From the NCBI GenBank assembly GCA_021796535.1, contig JAKABW010000001.1, positions 62,001 through 126,000 of the forward strand: a DNA stretch of 64,000 bases, in the 5' to 3' direction. A program made the translations under genes and the position numbers. Source of the stretch: Actinomycetes bacterium. Lineage in GTDB: Bacteria; Actinomycetota; Acidimicrobiia; Acidimicrobiales; Bog-793. The number at the start of each line of letters is the position of its first letter. The first letter of the stretch is position 1. The notes below the pieces were generated by a model. The model was not told the DNA's origin. It was given only the letters and a program-made list of their open reading frames with translations, and did not search any database. This document shows, piece after piece, positions 25,454 to 34,436 of this stretch.

Positions 25454-26722
25454 GTGAATCAATACATACATGAAGCAACCACTATTCAGATAGGATCGGT
25501 ATTTCCTTTTGTGGCCAGCAAACCGCTGGGGATAGATAAAATTTTAATAGGAAGAGATTTATTGGGCGGCCTCTTTTTGCACGATCCCTTTGAACTCTAT
25601 AAGGCGGGCATCATAACAAGTCCCAATATGGTATTGATCGGACAAATTGGGAGAGGCAAAAGCTCTCTTGTGAAGACCTACCTTTACAGAGAGGCGGCTT
25701 TCGGGAGGCAGATAGTTGTTTTGGACCCAAAAGGGGAATACGGTGCTTTGGCAAATGCACTTGGTGCAGAACCGATTTATTTATATCCGGGCGGTCCGTA
25801 CAGATTGAACCCATTGGACATGACATCCGTCGGGAGCGCCGATGGGCAGGATCCGGATCGCCATAACCCGAACAAAGAAGCCCACTTATTTAAAAAGAGA
25901 TTAGAATTGATGATAGCCATCTGCTCGGCCTGCGTTCAGAGGACTCTTAAGCCCATTGAATATACGGCATTGGAGTATGCTCTGGCGTCGTCTTCCGGCA
26001 GACATACAACCGTATTGCTCCCGCACATTATCGACGAGCTTTTATATCCTTTGTCCGACGCTTATACCCAAATTGGGATAAAACAAGAAGAATTGGTTAT
26101 CGGAGCGCGGGACATAGCCCTGGAGTTACGGCGCCTTGTCTACGGGGAGCTCGCCGGTATGTTTGACGGTATCACAAGTCCAGCCTTAAAACTTAACAGA
26201 AATATTTTTGTTTTGGATCTTTCCGCTCTTTATGCCTCGCCGGCTTTGGGAATTATGATGGCATGTGCCGCTGCATTTATACAGTCAATTTATGCGGATT
26301 CTACAAAAAAGAAAACTCTTTTGGTGGTGGATGAAGCTTGGGCGGTACTTCAAAATGTGGGAGTGGCCAGATTTTTGCAAGCATCATGGAAACTGGCACG
26401 CAGCAGGGGGATAGCCAATATTGCGGTACTCCACAGGATAAGCGATCTTGAAACTTCCGGAGAAAACCAAAGTGTGCAAAGTAAGATCAGTACCGGACTT
26501 TTAAGTGATTCCGAAACCGTAATTTGCTACGCACAACCTCATCAGGAAGTAAGTCTGGCGGCAAAAAGTTTGGGAATTACAAGCGAAGAAGCGGCGCTGT
26601 TACCCAATTTGCGGAAAGGCGTAGGGCTATGGAAGGTGGGTTCAAGGACATACCTTGTCGAGCACAAACTTACCTTTAGAGAAAAAGAAATTATCAATAC
26701 GGATCAGTCACTCACAAACTAA
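25454..26722 (+). CDS. VirB4/TraC-like conjugation ATPase domain protein
   Basis: Secretion ATPase of 422 residues. Relative to the slightly earlier TTG at 25442, Walker A is GQIGRGKSS (67-75), the DPKGEYG motif follows (about 96-102), and Walker B is TLLVVDEAWAVL (about 295-306). The C-terminal part has the RGIANIAVLHRISDLE pattern of VirB4/HerA-type ATPases. GTG 25454 is chosen because GGGAG lies five bases upstream. The protein corresponds to the C-terminal ATPase half of VirB4, with the preceding SCO6880-like protein supplying the N-terminal half. It would energise pilus or channel assembly. Confidence 0.85.
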   Translation: MNQYIHEATTIQIGSVFPFVASKPLGIDKILIGRDLLGGLFLHDPFELYKAGIITSPNMVLIGQIGRGKSSLVKTYLYREAAFGRQIVVLDPKGEYGALANALGAEPIYLYPGGPYRLNPLDMTSVGSADGQDPDRHNPNKEAHLFKKRLELMIAICSACVQRTLKPIEYTALEYALASSSGRHTTVLLPHIIDELLYPLSDAYTQIGIKQEELVIGARDIALELRRLVYGELAGMFDGITSPALKLNRNIFVLDLSALYASPALGIMMACAAAFIQSIYADSTKKKTLLVVDEAWAVLQNVGVARFLQASWKLARSRGIANIAVLHRISDLETSGENQSVQSKISTGLLSDSETVICYAQPHQEVSLAAKSLGITSEEAALLPNLRKGVGLWKVGSRTYLVEHKLTFREKEIINTDQSLTN

Positions 26723-26758
26723 AAATTACATTTTCAATGTAAAAGATTACGGGTAAAT

Positions 26759-28465
26759 GTGAATCCTCAATTACAAAGCAAAAATGACTCTTTATTACTA
26801 ATAATTATCTCGGTATTTGCGCTTATTGCGCTGTCGGTTTGGCTTGCCGGTGGTCTGGCCATGGTTGTCGCTGGGCACGGCTGGCATGAGGTCGGCATAG
26901 ATGAGACGTTGTGGCTTGTGATTGGGATGGCAAAGCATCCCAAAAATATCATTCTTGCATGGCCAAAAGATAAGCGCGCTTTGCTGGGGCCGAAACCCAT
27001 AATCTATTTTGCGATCTTTTTTGTTTTTTTATTAATGTTGGCAGTATTCGTATTGTTGAGGTCAGTGCACACCAAAAAAAGATCCAAGGCAACCGGAGGC
27101 GGCAGGATAAAAAGCGTTTCATATCGCGCTCAACCGGTGCTCAATTCCGGAGCCAGCTGGGCATCAAAACAGGATATGAAAATTCTTCTTGCAAAAAAAG
27201 ATACTTCTCAGAGACTTGTTGTGGGCAGATTTCATTCGAGACTGTTATCCGTGGAGGCCAACCACTCCGTCTTGCTGGTCGGCCCTTCGCAATCCGGCAA
27301 AACAAGCGGCTTGGCTATTCCTGCTATTTTGGAGTGGGAGGGTCCGATAATAGCCACCAGCGTGAAGACTGATTTGATCAGGGATACCCATGCCCTACGG
27401 GCCAAAAAGGGCAAAACATTTGTGTATGACCCCACGGGGATCAGCGGCTTAAAACGTTCGTCCTGGTCTCCTCTGCTTTTTTCCCGCACTTGGGAAGGAG
27501 CCCTTTCTACGGCAGCAAGTTTTTGCCAACAGGCAAAAACCGGCGGCGGGGGCATGGAAGACGCCGGTTTTTGGTACGCCACGGCTGAAAAGCTGATCGC
27601 CCCCTTGCTTTATGCGGCAGCCAACGGAGGATGTTCCATGGACGACGTAATTACCTGGATTGATACAGCGGAAGCGGAAGAGCCTTTCAAAATTTTGGAG
27701 TCTTTGGGGAACAACGCGGCCCTCCGTGCTGCCGCGGCGAGTTTTTCCCGCGAAGACAAACAGAAAAGCTCCGTCTATACGACAGCCGAAACAGTTTTGG
27801 CGGCTTTTGCCGATCCTATCGTGGCAAGTGTTTCCGGATCCAACGACTTCACGCCCGCCGATTTTACTTCCGGTCGGTCCAATACTTTATATTTGGTGTC
27901 GCCGGGACATTTTCAGCAACGCTTGCAGTCCGTTTTTACGGCGATAATCAAAACCATCCTCAATCACGCTTTGGAAGAGTCTTGCGCCAGAGGCAAAGTT
28001 TTGGATCCCGCTTTGTTGGTTGTACTGGATGAAGCCGCCAATATAGCTCCTCTGGACAATCTGGATACCCTGGCTTCAATTGCGGCGGGGCACGGTGTCC
28101 AGCTGCTGACTGTTTTTCAGGATGTCTCACAAATCGAAGCGCGTTACGGAACCCGTTGGGCGACGGTAGTGAATAACCACCGCGCCAAAGTATTGTGCTC
28201 TTCAATAGCGGACCCAAAGACACTGGAACATTTTTCGAGCGTCATGGGAGATGAGGACAAGGACGTATCGTCTCACTCTTATGACAAGGCGGGGAATTGG
28301 ACACAAAGTATTTCTTCCCAACCGAAGCGGCTTGCACCGGTGGATTATCTCAGAAGAATTCGGCCGGAGCATGCCGTTTTGCTTTACGGGCATCTGCCGC
28401 CGGTGCTTATGGAGCTGAGACCTTTTTACAAAGACAAGCAGTTGCGGGCTTTACTGCAACAGTAA
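26759..28465 (+). CDS. VirD4/TraG-like coupling ATPase
   Basis: Type IV coupling protein of 568 residues, which normally brings substrates (DNA-protein complex or effectors) to the secretion channel. It has two N-terminal membrane helices (about 11-38 and 80-101), Walker A GPSQSGKTS (175-183), a conserved VKTDLIRDT after it, and Walker B LVVLDEAANIAPL (about 420-432) followed by the TraG/TraM-recognition region with STMASIAAGHGVQLLTVFQD-like sequence. The start is GTG 26759 with a weak GGG upstream. It ends the five-gene set. No relaxase gene is present in the window, so the substrate is unknown. Confidence 0.9.
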   Translation: MNPQLQSKNDSLLLIIISVFALIALSVWLAGGLAMVVAGHGWHEVGIDETLWLVIGMAKHPKNIILAWPKDKRALLGPKPIIYFAIFFVFLLMLAVFVLLRSVHTKKRSKATGGGRIKSVSYRAQPVLNSGASWASKQDMKILLAKKDTSQRLVVGRFHSRLLSVEANHSVLLVGPSQSGKTSGLAIPAILEWEGPIIATSVKTDLIRDTHALRAKKGKTFVYDPTGISGLKRSSWSPLLFSRTWEGALSTAASFCQQAKTGGGGMEDAGFWYATAEKLIAPLLYAAANGGCSMDDVITWIDTAEAEEPFKILESLGNNAALRAAAASFSREDKQKSSVYTTAETVLAAFADPIVASVSGSNDFTPADFTSGRSNTLYLVSPGHFQQRLQSVFTAIIKTILNHALEESCARGKVLDPALLVVLDEAANIAPLDNLDTLASIAAGHGVQLLTVFQDVSQIEARYGTRWATVVNNHRAKVLCSSIADPKTLEHFSSVMGDEDKDVSSHSYDKAGNWTQSISSQPKRLAPVDYLRRIRPEHAVLLYGHLPPVLMELRPFYKDKQLRALLQQ

Positions 28466-28502
28466 GGGTCTTAAAGTCGCATGAAAATTTTTCTTGTGAC
28501 TC

Positions 28503-29006
28503 TCAGTCGGCCACGGCAAGATAGATGCCCAAAGCGCAGGCCGATACGGTCGATGCCAAAACTCCGTAAGCGTATGGCTTGGGAAGTTTTTTGAAGTCAA
28601 TTATGGTGGCCACGGTATCGCCCAAATCGGCCACGGCTCCGGCCAACAACCACCTCTGAGAGTCCTTGTCTTGCGTGAGGGAGTAGAGGTGCCCCAATCC
28701 CAGTGCCAAATCTCTTGCCCCGAGAGTTCTGGCGAACAGACGGACAGAGTGTCTGGAGCTTTCCTCTTTGCCGACCCAAGGGATGCTCGGCACGGTGGGT
28801 GCCAGATAGGCAACGGCACCCAACGATGCCCTGGCAACCGCAAGGCCGTAGGAAAGGTATGAATTCCACGGGAAAGGTGGTTTTTTGGCATCGGAATCTT
28901 GCAGGAGGGGTCGTGTCGGGATGAGAGCAAAAAGAATCCCCCGTCCGCCCAAAGATCGCAAACGGTCTTTTTTTATTTTGCCAAACAGAGCTTTTTGTCC
29001 AGACAT
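28503..29006 (-). CDS. Hypothetical membrane protein, possibly DUF4267-like
   Basis: A 167-residue protein with a basic N-terminal part (about 1-50) and three to four weakly hydrophobic helices. The segment FARTLGARDLALGLGHLYSL is reminiscent of small DUF4267-type membrane proteins; this was judged by eye and is uncertain. It is on the strand opposite to the secretion genes and is separated from the coupling-protein gene by 37 bases, so it is an independent unit. The start ATG is at 29006. No function can be given. Confidence 0.6.
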   Translation of the reverse strand: MSGQKALFGKIKKDRLRSLGGRGILFALIPTRPLLQDSDAKKPPFPWNSYLSYGLAVARASLGAVAYLAPTVPSIPWVGKEESSRHSVRLFARTLGARDLALGLGHLYSLTQDKDSQRWLLAGAVADLGDTVATIIDFKKLPKPYAYGVLASTVSACALGIYLAVAD

Positions 29007-29295
29007 ATGATTATCCTACCTTTTAGTAGTGCGATACCCGTTTTGTACAACAATAAGGCTACATCCAAAATCAGACCAGACAATACTTCTTATCTCAAAA
29101 AGACCCGCCTTTTTCTGCCGAAAAGCCAGGGTTTTTACGGAACACCCTGCGGCAATTTTTAAAGTGCAAGCAGTGAATAAAAGGTGAATGATGATAAATG
29201 AGTGACCGTTAGTGGCACTATGATAGATAATATAAAAAGCCAAGCGCATGACTGCCGGTGTATCGGTATCGGTAAGTTAAATAAGGAGGCGCGTT

Positions 29296-29505
29296 ATGCT
29301 CGGGGTCATATTTGCAGACATTTTCGGACTTGACGGTATTATTGTTTTAGTTGTTGTAGTGCTGGTTCTGTTCTTTGGTGCGGATAAGTTGCCTAAACTT
29401 GCCAGAGGACTGGGTACCGCTTCCCATGAGTTTAAAAAAGGCGTGAACGAGGGCGATGCCAAAAACCAGGAACAATCCGCCGAAGGAAATAAAGACAAAA
29501 ATTAA
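29296..29505 (+). CDS. tatA: Sec-independent translocase protein TatA
   Basis: Small component of the twin-arginine translocase. It has 69 residues: a membrane helix (about 12-29), the hinge FFGADKLPKLARGLG with the expected FG and Pro-Lys-Leu pattern, an amphipathic helix and a charged tail. The ribosome binding site AAGGAGG (29282-29288) is strong. No tatB or tatC is adjacent. It lies upstream of the respiratory genes; a Rieske protein with a twin-arginine-type motif is encoded further on. TatA and TatE/TatB small forms cannot be told apart with certainty from sequence of this length. Confidence 0.93.
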   Translation: MLGVIFADIFGLDGIIVLVVVVLVLFFGADKLPKLARGLGTASHEFKKGVNEGDAKNQEQSAEGNKDKN

Positions 29506-29542
29506 GGGAAAACTCCGGTTTTAAGATAAAAGCGAGTACTTT

Positions 29543-29569
29543 TTCAAAAAATATATTAATTTTTTTGAA
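29543..29569. terminator. AT-rich inverted repeat after tatA
   Basis: TTCAAAAAA at 29543-29551 pairs with TTTTTTGAA at 29561-29569 across a nine-base spacer. It stands 38 bases after the tatA stop and 53 before ctaC, in a place where a terminator for tatA would be expected. The stem has only two G-C pairs, so it would be weak. Confidence 0.35.
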
Positions 29570-29621
29570 ATTTGGCAATTACGATTGGATGACCTTTGAC
29601 TCTACCTGTAATCTCTAGCAA

Positions 29622-30422
29622 GTGATAAAATCATCGAAATCTATTAAAGCAATAATAGGGCTCTTGGGCGGGGCCGTTGTCCTTGGCGGTTGTAACGCGC
29701 CTACTTTTGGAGCTTTCAGGGGAGCCACGACACAGGGTCATGACGAATTCAAACTTTGGGTGGGTTTTGTCATAGCCGGAATAGCCGTTGCGGCCATCGT
29801 TTGGGGGCTTATCTTCTGGGCGGTGGCACGTTACCGGCGCAAGGGAGACGAAATCCCGCGCCAATTCCACGAAAACGTTCCTCTGGAGATTATCTACACG
29901 ACTCTTCCCATTATCATCATCGGAGTGCTGTTTTACTTTACCGTCGTGACGGAAAATCAGGTAGATGCGGTTGCCAGCCATCCGAGCGAGATAGTCCACG
30001 TGCTGGCCTACCGGTGGGGGTGGCGTTTCAGTTACTATAACCAAAACAATACGTCACAGGGAGTCGCGATCCAAACGGCGGCTGAGCCCAAATTGCTCGC
30101 CCAGCCGGCCACCTCCAGTCAGTATCCGCAGTTGGTTATTCCCAAAGGTGAAACGGTAAGAATTGTCCTGAATTCAGCCGATGTTGTACACGGTTTCTAT
30201 GTGCCTGCCTTCAATTTTAGTCGCTATGCTTTACCTGGTGTAACAAATGTTTTTGACTTTACTCCCACGCAAATAGGTATATTTAGAGGCCAGTGCAGCC
30301 AATACTGCGGTTTGTATCACTCGGAAATGTTATTCAGCGTAAAAGTGGTATCACCCGCCGCGTTTACGAAGTGGGTCAGCGGCAAGCAAATGGCCCAGAA
30401 CCAGTCAGGAGGATCCAAATGA
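29622..30422 (+). CDS. ctaC: Cytochrome c oxidase subunit II
   Basis: Electron-entry subunit of an aa3-type oxidase. An N-terminal lipoprotein-type signal (VVLGGCNAP, Cys about 24) is followed by two membrane helices (about 45-70 and 88-108). The external cupredoxin domain has the CuA ligands: a His in [14 protein letters not shown], then [12 protein letters not shown] with both Cys, Glu/His and Met. Length 266 is normal. The start is GTG 29622 without a clear ribosome binding site. Its stop overlaps the ctaD start (ATGA), showing coupling. The lipobox makes it a likely substrate of lipoprotein processing, including the Lnt encoded nearby. Confidence 0.96.
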   Translation: MIKSSKSIKAIIGLLGGAVVLGGCNAPTFGAFRGATTQGHDEFKLWVGFVIAGIAVAAIVWGLIFWAVARYRRKGDEIPRQFHENVPLEIIYTTLPIIIIGVLFYFTVVTENQVDAVASHPSEIVHVLAYRWGWRFSYYNQNNTSQGVAIQTAAEPKLLAQPATSSQYPQLVIPKGETVRIVLNSADVVHGFYVPAFNFSRYALPGVTNVFDFTPTQIGIFRGQCSQYCGLYHSEMLFSVKVVSPAAFTKWVSGKQMAQNQSGGSK

Positions 30423-32152
30423 CTTTGATCGCAGGAAGACCGGCGATCGCAGAAGCCGGTGCCCATGCGGAAGCAGAGCACGGGCCCAGTGGTTTGTTGA
30501 AATGGATAACCTCGACCGACCACAAGGTCATAGGAAAAAGTTACCTGATAACGTCGTTTTTGTTCTTTTGCGCAGCCGGTCTGATGGCTGTTATCATACG
30601 GACCCAGCTGGCCTCGCCTGACGCAACGGTGGTATCCCAGCACGCTTACAACGAGCTCTTTACAATGCACGGAAGCCTGATGCTGTATCTCTTTGCCGGG
30701 CCGTTTGCTTTCGGCGGTTTGGCAAACTATATAGTTCCCTTGCAAGTTGGTGCCCCGGATATGGCATTTCCCAGGTTGAATGCCCTGAGCTACTGGCTCT
30801 ATCTGAGCGGCGGGCTCATTATGATCGGGGGTTTTTTGACTGTGGGAGGAGCGGCCGACTTTGGTTGGGTGGCTTACGCCCCTCTGTCGAATGCCGTCAA
30901 TTCGCCGGGTGCAGGTCCGGATATGTGGATAGTGGCTCTGGCACTGACGGGTTTTTCGGCGATATTTACCGGTGTAAACCTGGTGACAACGATATTTTAC
31001 CTGCGTGCGCCCGGTCTTACCATGTTCAGACTTCCCATTTTTACTTGGAATATGCTGGTTACGGCTCTGCTGATCCTGATCGCCTTCCCGGTTTTGACGG
31101 CCGCACTCGTTATGTTGTGGGCTGACAGGCATTTGGGAACACACATCTTTGAGGTTTCGGGCGGCGGGGTGCCCGTGCTGTGGCAAAACCTGTTTTGGTT
31201 TTTTGGACACCCGGAAGTCTATATTTTGGCTTTGCCTTACTTCGGTGTGGTCACAGAGATCATACCGGTTTTTTCCAGGAAGCCAATTTTCGGTTACAGA
31301 GGCATGATATTTGCCACGATTTCCATAGGGGCTCTTTCGACAAGCGTGTGGGCGCACCACATGTTTACGACGGGCGTCGTTTTGTTGCCGTTCTTCAGCC
31401 TGATGTCTTACCTGATAGCCGTGCCTACAGGCATCAAATTTTTCAATTGGATAGGAACCATGTGGCGCGGTTCCGTACGTTACGACACGCCGATGCTGTT
31501 TTCCACCGGCTTTTTGATAGTCTTTCTGCTCGGAGGAGTGACCGGCATTTTCTTGGCCTCGCCACCCATCGACTTTGCCACGCACGACACTTATTTTGTC
31601 GTGGCACACTTCCACGAAGTTCTCTTCGGATCCGCCGTTTTTGCGGGTTTTGCGGGCATCTATTACTGGTATCCAAAAATTACGGGCAGGATGTTAAACG
31701 AAAAACTCGGCAAAACAAGTTTTTGGCTGATGTTTATAGGATTTTGGGTGACTTTTATGCCCCAGTACTTATTGGGACTGCACGGCATGCCGAGAAGAAT
31801 AGCCGAATACTCGGCCAGCACCGGTTGGACCACATTAAACAGAATTTCAACGGGAGGGGCTTATATGCTCTTTCTGTCTGTGGCCGTGATGTTGGTTAAC
31901 TTCTGGGTGGCATGGCGAAAACCGGTTCCTGCCGTCGGCAACCCTTGGGACGGCCATACCTTGGAGTGGGCTACCACCTCCCCGCCTCCTTCCCATAATT
32001 TTTACGCTCTGCCCCCCGTCAGATCCGAGCGCCCCGTGTGGGATCTGAACCATCCAAACCATCCCACGATATCTCATGAAGATCACAAAAGCAGTCCGGA
32101 AAAAGAGCCGGCGGGAGCTGTCGGCAAAGTTGCGGATGGAGAACAGCGGTGA
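30419..32152 (+). CDS. ctaD: Cytochrome c oxidase subunit I
   Basis: Catalytic heme-copper oxidase subunit with twelve helices. Visible ligands and motifs are the heme a histidine in [20 protein letters not shown], CuB His and cross-linked Tyr in [17 protein letters not shown], the WAHHMFTTG pair, and the heme histidines in [11 protein letters not shown]. The glutamate expected at the end of the D channel is in GHPEVY. The start at ATG 30419 overlaps the ctaC stop; the frame is open further upstream but that part is antisense-free overlap with ctaC. The length of 577 residues fits actinobacterial CtaD. Confidence 0.97.
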   Translation: MTLIAGRPAIAEAGAHAEAEHGPSGLLKWITSTDHKVIGKSYLITSFLFFCAAGLMAVIIRTQLASPDATVVSQHAYNELFTMHGSLMLYLFAGPFAFGGLANYIVPLQVGAPDMAFPRLNALSYWLYLSGGLIMIGGFLTVGGAADFGWVAYAPLSNAVNSPGAGPDMWIVALALTGFSAIFTGVNLVTTIFYLRAPGLTMFRLPIFTWNMLVTALLILIAFPVLTAALVMLWADRHLGTHIFEVSGGGVPVLWQNLFWFFGHPEVYILALPYFGVVTEIIPVFSRKPIFGYRGMIFATISIGALSTSVWAHHMFTTGVVLLPFFSLMSYLIAVPTGIKFFNWIGTMWRGSVRYDTPMLFSTGFLIVFLLGGVTGIFLASPPIDFATHDTYFVVAHFHEVLFGSAVFAGFAGIYYWYPKITGRMLNEKLGKTSFWLMFIGFWVTFMPQYLLGLHGMPRRIAEYSASTGWTTLNRISTGGAYMLFLSVAVMLVNFWVAWRKPVPAVGNPWDGHTLEWATTSPPPSHNFYALPPVRSERPVWDLNHPNHPTISHEDHKSSPEKEPAGAVGKVADGEQR

Positions 32153-32541
32153 AAGTAGAAGGTAAATTATTACTGGTCATAGCGGTATTCTGTGCCGGCA
32201 TAGCTGCCATCTATTGGTTTACGGGCTACGAAGACGGCGGAACGGTAATGCTGATAGGGACTTCTTTGCTGGGTCTGTTGCCGGCCAGTTATTACCTGTG
32301 GTGGGCAAAAAGAATGAAACCCAGGCCGGAAGACGACCCCAACGGCTCTCTGGAGCAGGGCAGCGGTGTGATAGGGGCCTTCCCCCACTCCAGTATCTGG
32401 CCTTTTGTATTCGGGTTGGGTGCGGCTATGGTCGGTCTGGCACTTGTGTTCGGTGTTTGGACGGCTATTTTCGGAATAGTGCTCGCCATAACAGCCGTGC
32501 TTGGTATTATTTCTGAAAGCAGACGGGGCGGAAGTATCTGA
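32149..32541 (+). CDS. ctaF: Cytochrome c oxidase subunit IV, actinobacterial CtaF type
   Basis: Small structural subunit of the actinobacterial oxidase, 130 residues with four predicted membrane helices (about 5-25, 32-50, 82-100, 103-122). The segment [20 protein letters not shown] before [11 protein letters not shown] is characteristic of the CtaF family. The start GTG overlaps the last four bases of ctaD (GTGA), so translation is coupled. It acts in the bc1-aa3 supercomplex in the cytoplasmic membrane. Confidence 0.9.
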   Translation: MKVEGKLLLVIAVFCAGIAAIYWFTGYEDGGTVMLIGTSLLGLLPASYYLWWAKRMKPRPEDDPNGSLEQGSGVIGAFPHSSIWPFVFGLGAAMVGLALVFGVWTAIFGIVLAITAVLGIISESRRGGSI

Positions 32542-32617
32542 ATTTTGGCTGTTATCGAATTGTGAATTCGCGCCCTCTGGCGGCAATTGTCTGAATCGGT
32601 CATGTATCATATTGAAT

Positions 32618-33136
32618 GTGGGAAGATCCGGTACCTCATTGATCTCTAAAATTAAAAATATCGCAAAGACTGATGTTTTCGGCAAAATATGGAAGTACGC
32701 AAGCGTATCCGTATTTTCTACTTTACTGACCCTGGCATTGGTGACTTTCTTTATGGGTCTGCTGAAGTTCAGCCCCATCGTTTCCACGGTAATGGCAAAC
32801 GTTATTTCTACGGTTCCCGCCTATTTTCTGACAAGGAATTGGGCTTGGGGCAAATCGGGCCGATCGCATTTTTGGCACGAAGTGGCACCTTTTTGGATCA
32901 TAGCCGGCGTGAGCACGGTATTGGCCGCCATTGCCTCGGATGCGGCAGACTCCGTCGCCAAACACTTTACCCACTCGCACTTTTTGCAGACAATTTGTGT
33001 GGCGGGGGCAAATCTTCTCACCTACGGCATTATTTGGCTGGTGAAATTCTTTCTCTTCAATAACGTCCTGTTTGCCGGAAACAAAACCGGTGCCGGGGAA
33101 AGCAAAGAAGATTTGCCGGAAACAGCCGAAGTCTGA
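32618..33136 (+). CDS. GtrA family membrane protein
   Basis: Four-helix protein of the GtrA/DPMS family, which takes part in moving polyprenyl-linked sugars or in surface polysaccharide synthesis. The conserved pattern is YASVSVFSTLLTLALV, then VISTVPAYFLTRNWAWGK, the typical N-R-x-W motif between helices 2 and 3. The C-terminal tail is acidic. The start is uncertain: GTG 32618 gives 172 residues, and TTG 32639 or the upstream open frame to 32501 are alternatives; none has a strong ribosome binding site. It follows ctaF but has no known respiratory role. Confidence 0.82.
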   Translation: MGRSGTSLISKIKNIAKTDVFGKIWKYASVSVFSTLLTLALVTFFMGLLKFSPIVSTVMANVISTVPAYFLTRNWAWGKSGRSHFWHEVAPFWIIAGVSTVLAAIASDAADSVAKHFTHSHFLQTICVAGANLLTYGIIWLVKFFLFNNVLFAGNKTGAGESKEDLPETAEV

Positions 33137-33147
33137 TTTTGCGGAAA

Positions 33148-33167
33148 GCACGGGAGAGTTTCCGTGC
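33148..33167. terminator. Hairpin between convergent gtrA-like and K+ channel genes
   Basis: GCACGG (33148-33153) and CCGTGC (33162-33167) form a six-base-pair stem with an eight-base loop. It lies in the 46-base gap between two convergent stops, where a two-way terminator would be expected. No clear T run follows. Confidence 0.3.
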
Positions 33168-33182
33168 CGATCCCGGATTTTC

Positions 33183-34208
33183 CTAGGTGGCTATATCCCT
33201 CAGCGAAGACAGTTGATCCTTATTGCCGATAACCACCAGGACATCTCCCGCCGCAATCGCGGCCTCGGGAGGGGGATTGGTGATGAATTCTCCTCCCTCA
33301 TGGCGAAGTCCCAAAACCAGGGTGCCCGTCAAAGCGTGAATTCTGGCGCTTCTGAGACTTTCTCCTATTAAATTTGAGCTCGGCGGGATATCAATTTGCT
33401 CCAAACGGAACTCCAAACTGCCGTCGTGCATCACAAAATCGAGAAATTCGGCGACTTGCGGCTGCAAAGCCAGAGAGGCCATTTTGATACCCCCGAGGTT
33501 TTGGGGGTTTACTATGCGGTCGGCGCCGGCTTGGCGCAGTTTTGACACGGCGTTTTCGTTTCCCGTGCGTGAAACTATAAAAACATCAGGTCTGAGGGAA
33601 CGCGCGGTCAGTGTGACGTATAAGTTTTCGGCATCGCCGTGCAGGGCGGTTATCAGTACTTTTGCGCGCATGATCCCGGCCCTCAAGAGGACATCTTCCT
33701 CCGTGGCATCCCCGCATATGGCGGGGGATTTGCATGTCGCAATTCGCTCGGGGGAAGTGTCTATTACCACGAATCCGATTCCGTTTTGTATGAGGTAATT
33801 GGCAATAGAGTTGCCGACTCTGCCCCATCCGCATAAGATTACGTGATTGTCCATGTCTCTGATCTGGCGTTCCATTTTTCTCTTTCCCAATTGTTTGGTG
33901 AGGTATCCCTCAAACAGTGTTTCGATCAATATGCTGAACGTGTAAGCAGCCGTGCCCACCCCGGCAAAAATAAGAAATATTGTGAATATTTTTTCACCGG
34001 ATGTAAAAGAATGGACCTCGCCGAAGCCCACCGTGGAAATGGTTATGACGGTTTGAAAAAGGGCATCGAGAGGTGTGTAACCAAATTCCACATATCCCAA
34101 TTCCCCGGCCACAATGACAATCAGCAAACTGAGCAAAGCAAAAATAAGTCTTTTGACAAAGCGCGGTATCGGGAACGGCCGCAAGTCAACGCCGTGTCGT
34201 ATTCTCAT
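33183..34208 (-). CDS. Potassium channel with RCK (TrkA) domains
   Basis: Two-helix K+ channel of the Kch/MthK type, 341 residues. Helix 1 is at about 18-38, pore selectivity filter TVGFGE at 59-64, and helix 2 at about 74-95. RCK-N is a Rossmann domain (VILCGWGRVGNSIANYL, about 120-136, with the acidic VIDTSPER). RCK-C begins at about 260. The filter has F instead of Y in TVGYG, a substitution known in several channels. It gates K+ flow, probably with a nucleotide or Ca2+ ligand on the RCK ring. It is a single-gene unit convergent with the gtrA-like gene. Confidence 0.93.
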   Translation of the reverse strand: MRIRHGVDLRPFPIPRFVKRLIFALLSLLIVIVAGELGYVEFGYTPLDALFQTVITISTVGFGEVHSFTSGEKIFTIFLIFAGVGTAAYTFSILIETLFEGYLTKQLGKRKMERQIRDMDNHVILCGWGRVGNSIANYLIQNGIGFVVIDTSPERIATCKSPAICGDATEEDVLLRAGIMRAKVLITALHGDAENLYVTLTARSLRPDVFIVSRTGNENAVSKLRQAGADRIVNPQNLGGIKMASLALQPQVAEFLDFVMHDGSLEFRLEQIDIPPSSNLIGESLRSARIHALTGTLVLGLRHEGGEFITNPPPEAAIAAGDVLVVIGNKDQLSSLRDIAT

Positions 34209-34287
34209 GATCTCAGCTCGCTTTACGGATTAGGCCGGGACAGCCCGAAAAGGCGAATCTCTGGCATCAATATAGATACTAAACGGA

Positions 34288-34309
34288 TATCAAGATATTA
34301 ATCTTGATA
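34288..34309. repeat. 9-bp inverted repeat upstream of K+ channel gene
   Basis: TATCAAGAT (34288-34296) and ATCTTGATA (34301-34309) are exact reverse complements separated by ATTA. The repeat stands 80 bases upstream of the channel start and 128 bases after the lnt stop (both minus strand), so it may be an operator of the channel gene or a transcript-end structure of lnt. Confidence 0.35.
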
Positions 34310-34436
34310 CGGAAGAAATAAGAAAACACCAACCGGAACTTTAAAAAGGTTGTTGAAATATTTATTAGCCACAATAAATAAAAATTATGATTTTTGAAGA
34401 TCACTTTGCAATGACTGTCCCCGGAATGTATGGGAG

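Noticed and set aside
30317-31615. Minus-strand open frame of 432 codons
   Set aside because: It is antisense to ctaC/ctaD; composition is unlike a protein (very His/Arg/Gln rich) and ctaD on the plus strand is certain.
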